A program made the translations under genes and the position numbers. From Methylobacterium dankookense (lineage in GTDB: Bacteria > Pseudomonadota > Alphaproteobacteria > Rhizobiales > Beijerinckiaceae), in assembly GCF_902141855.1 (NCBI RefSeq), contig NZ_CABFVH010000039.1, positions 1 to 52,887 of the forward strand: DNA of 52,887 bases, in the 5' to 3' direction. The stretch's first letter is position 1. Every line of letters begins with the position of its first letter. Of the stretch, positions 44,626-52,887 are shown piece by piece. The notes beneath the pieces were generated by a model. It was not told where the DNA came from and ran no database searches. It saw only the letters and a list, made by a program, of their open reading frames with translations.

Positions 44626-46823
44626 GCGCCGCCCAAATCGAGCTCCATCCCGGCGCGCACGTGCACGTGCAGCGCGAGGGAGGCCGTCCCGAACTCTGGA
44701 AGGTTCTGAAGCGGAAGCGGAAGGGCTGGCTCGTGCAGCTCGGGGACCAGGACGCGGTCACCTGGTCGGACGATCACATCCACGACCTCCGCCTGGACCA
44801 TGCCGTCGAGCTCTATGCCGCCGACCCCGAGGCCGACGAACACGTGGCCTACTGCCTGTCCAAGGCGTTCGAGGCCTTTCCCGAAGACCTCAAGACCATC
44901 GCCCTGCGCCGGGCCGAGTACGTGCGCGAGGTGGATGACTGGCACGGGGCGGGGGAGACGCTGGAGGAGAGCTACGTATGGGCGGCGCTTCACGTTTTCG
45001 CGGCTTTCGAGCGAGAATGGCGCGAGGAGGACGTCGCCTACGCGGCGGCGCTCGCGGAGCGGCGGCGCCAGCGGCAGCGCAAGGCTGCCACCGAGCTGAA
45101 GCGGCCGAAGAAGGGGCAGCCTCTCGTCGTTCCGAAGCCCCGCACGGTCGAGCTCTGGTACCGGACCTGGATCACGCACGACCGCGACATCCGCGTGCTC
45201 CTGCCGGATTTTCGTGGTCGGGGCGACCGGACGCAGCGCTATGCCGAGTGGATCTACGTCGAGATGCGGGCCCATATCGAGAAGTATTACTTGGTCAAGG
45301 ACCGCCGCCGGCCGCCGCTGACCTACGCGTACGGCAAGTTTGAGGACCATTGTAAAGGCAAGGGCCTCGACGCCGACAAGCCGCGGAGGAAGGGCGAGCC
45401 GCGCCCCTATCCCACCTATGCGGCCTTCCGCACCTTCAAGAACGGGATGCTCGACGCGCGGGAGGAGATGCAGGTGCGGGAAGGGGGCCGGAAGGCTTAC
45501 CTGACGTTCAATGTCTTCCGGAAGACGGATCCCCTCGCCAAGGTGATGGCGGAGGTCGAGTTCGACCATTCGCTGGTCGACCTGATCGTCGTGGACGAGC
45601 AAACCGGGCGCGCGATTGGCCGGCCGTGGTTCACGGCCGCGCTCGACCGCGCGTCGAGGATGCTGATCGGGTGCCATCTGTCTTTCGAGGTGCCGAGCTA
45701 CGCGGCGCTCCAGCGCTGCATGGGGCACGCGTTCTGGCCGAAGGACCTGCGCGGCATCGAGGGGCTGAGCAATCCCTGGCCCTGCGAGGGCATCCCGCAA
45801 TTCGCGTTCGTGGACAACGGGAAGGAGTTCCGGTCGAAGAGCCTGCGGCGCAGCGAGACGGCGATGAACTTCCGCATCCGCCCCCTTCCGGTCATGGCAC
45901 CGTGGCTGAAGGGCAAGCTGGAACGGCTGTTCGGGCGCTTCAACGCGCAGGTCTACGCCCATCGCGAGGGCAAGACGTTCCACAGCGCGGTCGCGCGCGG
46001 CGACTACAACTCGATCAAGCGGGCCGAGACCACGCTGCCCCAGCTGCGCCGGGACCTGCTCAGCTACATCGTCGACGACTATCATGTCACGCGGCACAGG
46101 ACGCTGGAGGCGCGGCCGCTCGACGTCTGGAACGACCTCGTCGCGCGCAACGGCGGCATCCGGGCCGTCCCGTCGCACGCCCAGATCATCGAACTCATCG
46201 GCCAGGTCCGAGAGCGGCCCATCGGCAACACCGGCATCCACCTGGAAGGCCTCAACTACCATTCCGACCGGCTGACCGCCCTCCGCGAGCGGCGGGGCGG
46301 GCGCCAGAAGCTCTACCAGGTCCGGTTCGACCCCTTCGACCTCTGGAGGATCTGGGTCCTCGACGAGGAGACGGGCGAGCACATCCCGGTCGACTGCACC
46401 AACCAGGCCATCGCCCGCAACGTGTCGATCTTCGCGGCCGGCCTGCACCTCCAGCAGGCGCGCAGCTCCGGGGCCGGCCGCTTCGTCACCGAGCAGGACA
46501 TCGTTCTGGCCAAGCAGCGCGTCGAGGAGGAGAGCGACCGCATCCTCGGCAACGGCGGGTCCGTCACGACCGCGGCCAAGGTCGCTCGGTATCGCTATCC
46601 AAACGGGGAGTACTTCACGCCCGTCGGTCCCCGGAACGCGGGTCAGCCGGAGCGGGTCAAGGACACTCCGGCGGCCGAGCGGGTCCCCACCGCGGTTGCG
46701 CCCGTGGCGCCGGATACGCCTTCCGCCCCGGCGCCGACGGCGCCGCCCCCCTCTGCCAGCTCCGCCCACGAGAGCCTGACGGAAGACCTCGACGCCCTCA
46801 TGGACGAATGGAGCCGGGCATGA
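44622..46823 (+). CDS. tnsB: TnsB-type DDE transposase
   Basis: A 733-residue Mu/Tn7-type DDE transposase. It has N-terminal DNA-binding helices (about 1-290), then an RNase-H core with D315 (VEFDHSLVDLIVVDEQTG), D398 (FAFVDNGKEF) and E434 (APWLKGKLERLFGRF); 35 residues lie between the last two, the usual D-35-E. The Mu C-terminal barrel follows (about 525-590) and then a charged/Pro-Ala-rich tail, the part that in Tn7 contacts TnsC. It makes the 3' cuts and strand transfer. Overlaps: GTGA with tnsA, ATGA with tnsC. Confidence 0.94.
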   Translation: MSAAQIELHPGAHVHVQREGGRPELWKVLKRKRKGWLVQLGDQDAVTWSDDHIHDLRLDHAVELYAADPEADEHVAYCLSKAFEAFPEDLKTIALRRAEYVREVDDWHGAGETLEESYVWAALHVFAAFEREWREEDVAYAAALAERRRQRQRKAATELKRPKKGQPLVVPKPRTVELWYRTWITHDRDIRVLLPDFRGRGDRTQRYAEWIYVEMRAHIEKYYLVKDRRRPPLTYAYGKFEDHCKGKGLDADKPRRKGEPRPYPTYAAFRTFKNGMLDAREEMQVREGGRKAYLTFNVFRKTDPLAKVMAEVEFDHSLVDLIVVDEQTGRAIGRPWFTAALDRASRMLIGCHLSFEVPSYAALQRCMGHAFWPKDLRGIEGLSNPWPCEGIPQFAFVDNGKEFRSKSLRRSETAMNFRIRPLPVMAPWLKGKLERLFGRFNAQVYAHREGKTFHSAVARGDYNSIKRAETTLPQLRRDLLSYIVDDYHVTRHRTLEARPLDVWNDLVARNGGIRAVPSHAQIIELIGQVRERPIGNTGIHLEGLNYHSDRLTALRERRGGRQKLYQVRFDPFDLWRIWVLDEETGEHIPVDCTNQAIARNVSIFAAGLHLQQARSSGAGRFVTEQDIVLAKQRVEEESDRILGNGGSVTTAAKVARYRYPNGEYFTPVGPRNAGQPERVKDTPAAERVPTAVAPVAPDTPSAPAPTAPPPSASSAHESLTEDLDALMDEWSRA

Positions 46824-47953
46824 CGCCGACGGACGCGGATATCAGTGAGCGGGTCAAGACCTTCGAGCATGCCGTGGTGCCCCACGAGCTGTTCAAGAAG
46901 GGGAGGCGCGCCATCGAGACCTTGCGTCGGCGCTGGCGTCCGAAGGGGGTCAAGCCGCTGAAGGCGCGCGCGCTGCTGATCCTCGGGGAGCCCGGAGCCG
47001 GCAAGAGCTTCATCCTGGAGACCCTGGCGGAAGAGAACCCGAAGCGGGCCACGGAGGATGGCGACGTCCGGCCGGTGATCTTCGTCGAGGCCCCGAAGCG
47101 GACCACGCCGCGTCAGCTCGCCGCGGCGATCTTCGATGCCCTCGAACCTGGGTACCGACTGCGTGACGGATGGAACACCGCGCGCATCCTCAGCGAGATC
47201 AAGATGCTCTGCGAGGAGATGGGCGTCGAGGTGCTCATGATCGACGAGGCGCACCACATCGTCGACCATAAGAATACGGACGACCTGGAGGATGCAGCTG
47301 AATTCTTAAAGCAGCTGCTGAACATGTGTTCGACGCAGATCGTGCTCGCAGGACTGCCGCACCTCGGCGTCCTCCCCGAAACCAAGAAGCTCCGGCAGCT
47401 GCGTCGGCGCTTCCGGCCGCCGGTGCACCTGGATCCCTACAATTGGAGCGACCGCACGGGGCGCAGGAAGTACCTCGGGATGCTTGCATTCTTCGAACGG
47501 CACCTCGGTCTGCCCGAGCCGTCCAACCTCATCGGGTTCGATTTCGCCGCCCGCATCTATTGCGCGACGGGCGGCCATGTCGGCATCATCTCGGCTCATC
47601 TCAGCCTGGCGCTTGAGACGGCGGTGGCCGACGGCAAGTCCCGGATCGACCTGCCGCTCATGGCCGGGGCGTATGCCGACCTGGTCCTCAAGCGGAAGCC
47701 CGCCGTCCTGCTGGACTTCGACGCTGGGTTCCCCGACGAGGTCCCGGCCGGGCGGACGGGAGAGGCCGAGGGGAGGGCGCGCGACGCCGGCCCCGAGGCC
47801 GCGTCGGACGACAACCCCTACTTGGCGCAGGGCGAAGCGTTCCGCGCGCTCTGGCGCAAGATGGCCGGCGATCGCCTTGCCGACCAGTCGCGGGTGACGG
47901 CGCACAGGACGAAGGAGGCTGCACCACCGAGCGCCTTCGGGAGGCCGGCGTGA
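46820..47953 (+). CDS. tnsC: TnsC/TniB-type AAA+ transposition regulator
   Basis: A 377-residue AAA+ ATPase. Walker A GEPGAGKS (residues 56-63), Walker B VEVLMIDEAHH (D142, E143), sensor-1 region STQIVLAGLP and an arginine-rich segment LRQLRRRFRP. In Tn7-like systems this protein forms filaments on target DNA and links target selectors (TniQ/TnsD) to the TnsAB transposase. The C-terminal 70 residues are extended and charged, likely for TnsA/TnsB contact. Coupled to tnsB (ATGA) and to the first tniQ (GTGA). Confidence 0.93.
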   Translation: MTPTDADISERVKTFEHAVVPHELFKKGRRAIETLRRRWRPKGVKPLKARALLILGEPGAGKSFILETLAEENPKRATEDGDVRPVIFVEAPKRTTPRQLAAAIFDALEPGYRLRDGWNTARILSEIKMLCEEMGVEVLMIDEAHHIVDHKNTDDLEDAAEFLKQLLNMCSTQIVLAGLPHLGVLPETKKLRQLRRRFRPPVHLDPYNWSDRTGRRKYLGMLAFFERHLGLPEPSNLIGFDFAARIYCATGGHVGIISAHLSLALETAVADGKSRIDLPLMAGAYADLVLKRKPAVLLDFDAGFPDEVPAGRTGEAEGRARDAGPEAASDDNPYLAQGEAFRALWRKMAGDRLADQSRVTAHRTKEAAPPSAFGRPA

Positions 47954-49779
47954 GCGCCGCTCCGCTCGCGCTTCGCGTGCCGGAAATGCCCGGCGAGCCC
48001 GCGCACGGCACCCTGATGCGCCTGGCCGCGCGTCACCGACGTCCCGGCGACGCGGCCGGCTTCGCGGCGGATTGCGGCCTGTCCTTTCGCAGCGTCCTGC
48101 GCGGCGGCGGCGCCGACGCCGTGGCACGCCTGGCGGGCTTCGACCCGCTCGCGCTCGGGCAGCGCTCGCCGCGGGTCAACGCCCCGGGGCGCACGGTCGA
48201 CCTGGGCGGGCAGCGCATCGCGCTCGGCGATTGGTCCACGACGAACCGTCGCTGGTGCCCGCATTGCCTCGCCGACGACGCGCGGCTCGCACTCGGGCGG
48301 GGCCTGCCGACGGAGCGGCTCGCCCATCACCGGTTCTGGTGGGACGTCAAGTCGGTCTTCGGCTGCGCGGTGCATGGCGTCCCGCTCGCGCAGACGTGCG
48401 CGGCCTGCGGCCGCGGACCTGGCTGGGCCGGTCCCGTGCACCGGTGCCCCTGCGGGGCATCGCTCCTGCCGGCCGCCGAGGCGAACGGCTGCCGGCCGAG
48501 TCCGGCAGACCACTACCTCGCGGGGCGCCTCACCGGGATCCGTTCGGGGACTTCCCTCGTCGATGCCCTGACCTACCGGGACGCGGTTCGCGCCTTGGAA
48601 CGGCTCGGGCTCGTCGCAACAGGGCGATGGAGCGCTCGCAAGCCACGTTTGAGCGGGAGCGAGGCGGCGGCATGTCGGGATGCCGGCATGGGGCTCCTCG
48701 CCGACCGGAGGCACGGCCTCGCGCGTGCCCTGGACCAGGTCCTGGCGGAGGGACGGGCGCGGGAAGGGCGGCCAGGCCTGATCGGGTCCTACGGGTGGAT
48801 CTATGAGCTCTGGATCGCCAACCTGCCGGACGACGAGTTCGGCAGGATGCTGAAGTCCGCCCTGCGGGAGCATGCGGTGGCGAACGGCGTTATCCCGGAG
48901 CGGGAACGGGCACTCGGCGGCGGCCTCGGCGGGCCACTCGTTGACCTCGCGACGGCGACATCGTCCCTCGGCATGGGGCACGCCCGCGCCCGGGCCATCC
49001 TGGGGCGGGGAGGCATGCTGCCCGACGGCATCCGCCGGAGCGTCGCCTTCCCCATCGACGGCGTGGGTCTCACCCGCCTGCGGGAGGCCTTGGATCGGAC
49101 GGCCGACGCGAAGGGGCTGCGCGCGATCCTGGGGGTCGGCAAGGCACAGGCTCGGCGCATCGTGGGGGCCGGGCTGGTGCCGCCCGTGGGCAGCGGACCA
49201 GGCGGGGCGGCCAGCCGCTTCGAGGTCGCGGCCGCCGAGCGCTTCCTGAGGACCCTGATCGAGGGCGTCCCGGTTCGCCGTAAGCTCCCGCATGGGTCGG
49301 CCATGCTGGCCGGCGCCTGCCGCTCCGCGGGCGTTCCCGTCGAGGTCGCCTGCACCGGGTTGCGGGAGGGCGACGTCCGGGCGACCGGCGTCGCGCCCGG
49401 GCGCCTGTCCCTGGCGGCGATCATGGTAAGGCCCGCGGACCTCCGCCGGCTTCGGAAGGACGATGGCCTGACGGTGGAGGAGGCCGCCAAGGCGCTGGGC
49501 GTCCACCACGAGGCGGTGCGGTCGCTTCGGCGTTCGGGCCTGCTGGGCCGGGTCCGACCGGGCCGGCGCTCCCTCCGGCGCGGCGAGGTCGACGCGTTCG
49601 CGCGCCGGTACATGCCGGCCAGCGAGGCGGCGCGCCTCCTCGGCACCTCCCCGAAGCGCGCGACCAGGCTCATGGCCGAACGGCAGGTCGCCGTCGCGGC
49701 TGGGCCGCCCACATGCCGTCAGACCTTCTACCTCCGCGCGGACGCCCAGCGACAAGTGCTGGCGGTGGCAAGGCCGTGA
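47950..49779 (+). CDS. tniQ: TniQ/TnsD-family target selector, first copy
   Basis: A 609-residue protein. The N-terminal TniQ domain (about 1-190) has PGEPAHGTLMRLAARHR and zinc knuckles: C103-x2-C106 (RWCPHCLADD), C139, H142, C150, C153 (FGCAVHGVPLAQTCAACG), C166 and C168. The long C-terminal half has several helix-turn-helix-like segments (DGLTVEEAAKALGVHHEAVR, MPASEAARLLGTSPKRATRL), consistent with sequence-specific DNA binding as in TnsD. It begins with GTG 47950 overlapping the tnsC stop. It probably recruits TnsC to a target site. Confidence 0.9.
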   Translation: MSAAPLALRVPEMPGEPAHGTLMRLAARHRRPGDAAGFAADCGLSFRSVLRGGGADAVARLAGFDPLALGQRSPRVNAPGRTVDLGGQRIALGDWSTTNRRWCPHCLADDARLALGRGLPTERLAHHRFWWDVKSVFGCAVHGVPLAQTCAACGRGPGWAGPVHRCPCGASLLPAAEANGCRPSPADHYLAGRLTGIRSGTSLVDALTYRDAVRALERLGLVATGRWSARKPRLSGSEAAACRDAGMGLLADRRHGLARALDQVLAEGRAREGRPGLIGSYGWIYELWIANLPDDEFGRMLKSALREHAVANGVIPERERALGGGLGGPLVDLATATSSLGMGHARARAILGRGGMLPDGIRRSVAFPIDGVGLTRLREALDRTADAKGLRAILGVGKAQARRIVGAGLVPPVGSGPGGAASRFEVAAAERFLRTLIEGVPVRRKLPHGSAMLAGACRSAGVPVEVACTGLREGDVRATGVAPGRLSLAAIMVRPADLRRLRKDDGLTVEEAAKALGVHHEAVRSLRRSGLLGRVRPGRRSLRRGEVDAFARRYMPASEAARLLGTSPKRATRLMAERQVAVAAGPPTCRQTFYLRADAQRQVLAVARP

Positions 49780-50398
49780 GGTACCCTGTCGACGGCATCG
49801 GGCAGACCTGGCCCGATGCGGCAAGGCGGGTGCGGCGACGCCGAACCGGCCGGAGGCTTCCGCTCCGCGACCGCGTCAGGAGGACAGGGATGCCAGGAGG
49901 CAGGCCGTCGGGTCCAGCCAGTGCGGCGGCTAGGCACAGCTGCGGTACCACTGCTCGTTCCGGCGGCCCCGTACCGGAACGGGGCCGTCGGGTTCGCCGG
50001 CTTGCCCTCCGGCGGCCGCTCCCTGCACAGGCGCGGGCGAGCGGGGCGTCGGTGTCGCGCCTCGCCCGGACTTGCGCGATGTGCACCGGTCGGGTCCGCT
50101 GTGTGGTGCTGCGCGACGCGCACCCGATGGGCCGGCCTGGACGACGGACGCCGGGCAGGTCGTGAGGCATGCCGACGCCCGGTCGCTGCCATCCCCGCGA
50201 GGGCCCGGCGGCGTGCTGCCGAGCGGGCAGGCCCCAGGCATGACGAGGACCGGCGCGGCGAATGAGGACGAAACGACCGTCAACGGGAGCGGAGGCCGAC
50301 CAGCGAAACCGGTTCTTCAGCTCCGCCCTGCAGGATGGAACCGTCCCTGAGAAGGCCGCGTCCGCCGCCTCGCCGGACCTGCCTGGAAGGAAACCGAC
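49780..50398. other. 619-bp gap between the two tniQ genes
   Basis: Unusual in an otherwise tightly coupled module. I see no convincing protein, no CRISPR-like repeat array and no tRNA. A GC-rich hairpin is at 49964-49987. The gap may hold the promoter of the second tniQ or a structured RNA. Confidence 0.45.
49964..49987. terminator. GC-rich hairpin after first tniQ
   Basis: CGGCCCCGT-ACCGGA-ACGGGGCCG forms a perfect 9-bp stem with a 6-nt loop, about 185 bp after the first tniQ stop. No T-run follows. It could end transcription of the tnsABC-tniQ operon or be part of an RNA structure. Confidence 0.4.
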
Positions 50399-52384
50399 TT
50401 GGCTTCGCTGGCGCTCCGGGTCCGCTTCCGTGAGGAGGAGCCCGCCTATGGCTTGTTGGCGAGGCTGGCCCTTCGGCACCGACGCGCGGACCTTCGCACC
50501 TTCGCCGGCGACGTGGGGTTGTCCTATCAGGACACGGTCGGCGGAAGTGCCGCCTCATTGATCGCCGAACTGGCCGGTTTCGAACCTGGCCTCGTTCGAT
50601 CCTGGACCACGACGCCCGACTGGCACGCGCGCCACTTCCGAGGCGAGAAGTTCCACAACAACGACTGGTTCGTGCACGCCGAACGCCGGGTCTGCGTCGC
50701 CTGCCTTCGGGACGACCTGAGCCTGCACGGCGAGGCAGCCGCCCCCTATGCCTGCTGTCACCGGCGCTGCTGGTGGGACCTGCGAGCCATCGACGTCTGC
50801 CCGAGGCACTCGGCCTGGTTGGTCGACCGGTGTCCGTCCTGCGGACGGCACCTCACGCTTCTGCCGGCGGACGTGCGGTTCTGCGAATGCGGCGCGGACC
50901 TGGCCCGTGTCGAACCGGAGCGGGTCGATCCGTTGGATGCGCGGGCGGACGCGTACATCCTCGGACGGCTTCTCGGCAGACCCCACCGCGCCGTCCCGCT
51001 GCTCGACGCGATGCCGCTCGGGCAGGCGACGGCGTTGATGTTTTCCCTGGGATGGCAGGTCGGGAACAACCGGTACCGGGCAGGAAGCGGTCGCCATGCT
51101 GACGGGGCGTCCCCAGCGCCATGGCCCGAGATAACAAAGGGCACCCTGTGGAAGCGAGGCGCTTCCCGGGAAGCCAAGCTCTCGGCGAAGATGGCCAGCT
51201 TCCGCATCCTCCGTCACTGGCCTCGGGCCTATTGGCGCTTCCTGGACAGCCTCTTCCGGCTCGCGAAGGACAACCTCGGGAGTTCCGCTCGCCGGGACGA
51301 CGGGTCGAGCCGGGCCTACCGCCTGTTCGGGCACAGGCTCGATGGATGGAACTTGCCTGGGGCGCAGCCGCTGCGCGAGGAGTACGAACGGCACTTCCTG
51401 GCCAACGTTCCCGCAGGCCCGAAGACAGTGATCTTCGGGTGCCCGGCGGAAGCGTCGCGCTGGGTCACCCTCGGTTACGCGAACGAGACCTGCGGGCTCA
51501 CACCGTGGTCCGGCGAACTTTACCCAATCCTCTACGATCTCGGCGTCGTCGGTCCGGGTAAGGTCAACCACACTAGGGTGAAGCTCGCCCGGTCGCTCCT
51601 GCCAACGGTCAAGGAGATGTACGACGACGCCCTCACGCGAACACAGGCTGCACACCTGCTCGGCGTCAGTTTGAACGGCGTGTCGACGCTGCAGGCTGCC
51701 GGCTACCTGTCAACGCAGGACAACCCTCACGACAAGAGTAGCTACCGGTATAGCCGTGTGGAGATCGAGTACCTGCTCTTCGACATAGCGGGGTCTGCGC
51801 CGGTCCTGGCTGCCGCGGACACCATCGACCTGATCGATGCCGCCGCCGCAACGCAGTTCACGGATGGCCACGGCTTCCTGGGCCTTGAGCGGCTCCTCCG
51901 GGCCCTGACGCGCCGCACGGTGCCGTTGGCAGGCCTGCGCGACCGTGGCCAAGGCCTATCCCGAATCCTCCTCAAACGGTCGGACGTCGAGGGATTGATG
52001 GCGCAACGCCGACCCGCTCAGGCGCCAACACGGGATCAGGTTTGCAAGCTGCTTGGGATTGGCGGCGCAACGTTTCAATTCCTGGTACGAGAGGGCGTCC
52101 TGAAGACCTCCGGTTCGGACCGCCGCTCGCGTCGCGCCACCCCCGAGAGTGTCGAGACCTTTCAGAGGGGGTACATATCGGCAGTCAAGATCGGACAGAT
52201 GCTCGGCCTGCACTTTATCGCCGTGTACCACCTCATGCGCAGGCGTGGGTACAAGCCGGCTTTTGACCCGGATAGAGCGAGAGGTCGCATCTACCGGCGT
52301 ACGGATGCCCTGAGGGCATTCTTGAAGAAACTGCCCACGCAAGGCGTGCAAACGGTTCCCACTGTGACGAACGGCGCTGGCTAG
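50399..52384 (+). CDS. tniQ: TniQ/TnsD-family target selector, second copy
   Basis: A 661-residue protein. The TniQ domain (about 1-190) has EEEPAYGLLARLALRHRRAD and zinc knuckles C99-x2-C102 (RVCVACLRDD), C134, H137, C145, C148 (VCPRHSAWLVDRCPSCGRH), C162 and C164. The C-terminal part has HTH-like units (TRTQAAHLLGVSLNGVSTLQ, TRDQVCKLLGIGGATFQFLV, SAVKIGQMLGLHFIAVYHLM). It is clearly related to, but divergent from, the first TniQ. It starts at TTG 50399 after GGAAGGAAA. Two TniQ proteins are known in Tn7-like elements that use two target pathways, one for a fixed attachment site. Confidence 0.9.
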   Translation: MASLALRVRFREEEPAYGLLARLALRHRRADLRTFAGDVGLSYQDTVGGSAASLIAELAGFEPGLVRSWTTTPDWHARHFRGEKFHNNDWFVHAERRVCVACLRDDLSLHGEAAAPYACCHRRCWWDLRAIDVCPRHSAWLVDRCPSCGRHLTLLPADVRFCECGADLARVEPERVDPLDARADAYILGRLLGRPHRAVPLLDAMPLGQATALMFSLGWQVGNNRYRAGSGRHADGASPAPWPEITKGTLWKRGASREAKLSAKMASFRILRHWPRAYWRFLDSLFRLAKDNLGSSARRDDGSSRAYRLFGHRLDGWNLPGAQPLREEYERHFLANVPAGPKTVIFGCPAEASRWVTLGYANETCGLTPWSGELYPILYDLGVVGPGKVNHTRVKLARSLLPTVKEMYDDALTRTQAAHLLGVSLNGVSTLQAAGYLSTQDNPHDKSSYRYSRVEIEYLLFDIAGSAPVLAAADTIDLIDAAAATQFTDGHGFLGLERLLRALTRRTVPLAGLRDRGQGLSRILLKRSDVEGLMAQRRPAQAPTRDQVCKLLGIGGATFQFLVREGVLKTSGSDRRSRRATPESVETFQRGYISAVKIGQMLGLHFIAVYHLMRRRGYKPAFDPDRARGRIYRRTDALRAFLKKLPTQGVQTVPTVTNGAG

Positions 52385-52583
52385 CCTTCTGTGGTGCGCG
52401 GCCGTCGGCCATCGTCATAGGGGCCGTCCTCATGCGGTAGGGACGGCTGGCGCCGCGAAGTCACCACGAGCAAGGCGCCGAACATCCGCCCGAACATTTT
52501 ATCGCATTCAAGCCACTCCGTTTCAGCACGCATTCGGTTTCGGATTGACACGCAATCGCTTTCATCTTCCAGAAGAAACCCTT

Positions 52584-52790
52584 ATGAATCAACAGTTGGG
52601 GAATTCCTTATTCGCTTTCCCCCAGAGCACTTGTGATTGGATCGCAAAATTCCATGCGCAGAAATCCAAAATAATAGGTGAAATCAAAAGATTCGAACCC
52701 CGAAACGCCATCGATCTAGAGCACGCGGCGGTCATATCATGTCTTTTCTACGAAGAGATTCAGAGACGCATTGATCGATCAGGGCGTTAG
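52584..52790 (+). CDS. AT-richer small gene, probably cut by an IS
   Basis: A 68-residue frame from ATG 52584, in DNA much poorer in GC than the rest (codons such as AAA, ATA, AAT). It begins MNQQLGNSLFAFPQSTCDWI and ends in helices (RNAIDLEHAAVISCLFYEEI). The sequence looks foreign. The stop TAG (52788-52790) lies exactly where an IS5-type terminal repeat begins, so the original protein was probably longer. Possible cargo of the Tn7-like element. Function unknown. Confidence 0.55.
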   Translation: MNQQLGNSLFAFPQSTCDWIAKFHAQKSKIIGEIKRFEPRNAIDLEHAAVISCLFYEEIQRRIDRSGR

Positions 52791-52887
52791 AGTCCGTCCG
52801 ATAAGTCATGAGGCGCGTCCCAGCCGTCGAACGAGGATCATGACGGCAGCGGCGTAGAGGAAGGCTTGGGCCGAGGCGAGGGTCGCC
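52790..52887 (-). mobile_element. IS5-family element, 3' end of transposase
   Basis: The minus strand from the window edge to the stop at 52810-52812 encodes AQAFLYAAAVMILVRRLGRAS, matching the usual end of IS5-family (IS427-like) transposases. It is followed by a terminal-repeat-like sequence (GAGTCCGTCCGATAAGTCA on the plus strand, from 52790). TTAG at 52787-52790 fits the YTAR target preference of this group. Most of the element lies beyond the window. Confidence 0.75.

Noticed and set aside
44073..46769. 898-codon minus-strand frame opposite tnsB
   Set aside because: Shadow of tnsB, which has the complete DDE triad.
49780..50398. CRISPR array or guide-like repeats for an RNA-guided Tn7-like system
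   Set aside because: No repeat of 20 bp or more occurs twice here, and there are no Cas genes in the window.

Overview
The window is about 70 % GC with dense, overlapping genes and reads like a Methylobacterium/Methylorubrum-type alphaproteobacterium (order Hyphomicrobiales). This is inferred from base composition and from protein flavour, for example the ECF sigma/anti-sigma/S8 protease trio and the signal-less cobalamin-binding protein. I see no rRNA, tRNA or CRISPR array.

Layout. (1) 1-3.4 kb: an edge with two short direct repeats resembling an IS21-type terminus, then a minus-strand group (degenerate ParA-like protein, unknown protein, metallophosphoesterase, small unknown protein) divergent from an XRE regulator. 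(2) 4.4-10.4 kb: a MerR-controlled, translationally coupled eight-gene operon: MerR, cytosolic HMA protein, P1B-type ATPase with a YPC motif, exported HMA protein, CcdA-like membrane protein with a CPC motif, another HMA protein, an MFS transporter and an unknown 80-residue protein. (3) 10.8-12.4 kb: a divergent mer locus (merR / merT plus a GDCCVFCSYG protein, no merA) and a frameshifted DUF411 gene. (4) 12.4-15.0 kb: a CPC-type Zn/Cd ATPase divergent from a CadR/ZntR-like MerR. (5) 15.1-31.3 kb: a two-component system, CzcB-CzcA, a CDF exporter, and on the minus strand a second RND adaptor/pump pair. Neither pump has an outer-membrane factor here, and each is preceded by a member of the same small exported Cys/His protein family. 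(6) 17.2-39.1 kb: nine small exported His-rich proteins scattered around the pumps. (7) 34-41.5 kb: cobalamin-binding protein, SPOR-like protein, ECF sigma factor, anti-sigma factor, subtilase, acyltransferase. (8) 41.5-42.9 kb: decayed DNA with a NicO/RcnA nickel-cobalt exporter remnant, a cluster of CAATCCTT octamers and a very strong hairpin. (9) 42.9-52.4 kb: a Tn7-like transposition module, tnsA-tnsB-tnsC-tniQ coupled by 4-base overlaps plus a second tniQ, preceded by an orphan protein that looks like the C-terminal barrel of TnsB on its own. (10) the right edge: an AT-richer small gene cut by an IS5-type element.

How it works together: the metal genes form a layered Hg/Cd/Zn/Co(/Cu) resistance island. 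MerR-type and two-component sensors control cytosolic export (two P1B ATPases, CDF), periplasmic export (two HME-RND pumps), thiol or metal hand-over (HMA, MerT, CcdA-like) and periplasmic buffering (His-rich proteins). The adjacent Tn7-like module, the IS edges and the pseudogenes suggest that the island was assembled by transposition. The most unusual elements are the YPC-ATPase/CcdA/MFS operon and the Tn7-like module with two TniQ proteins and an orphan TnsB-barrel protein.
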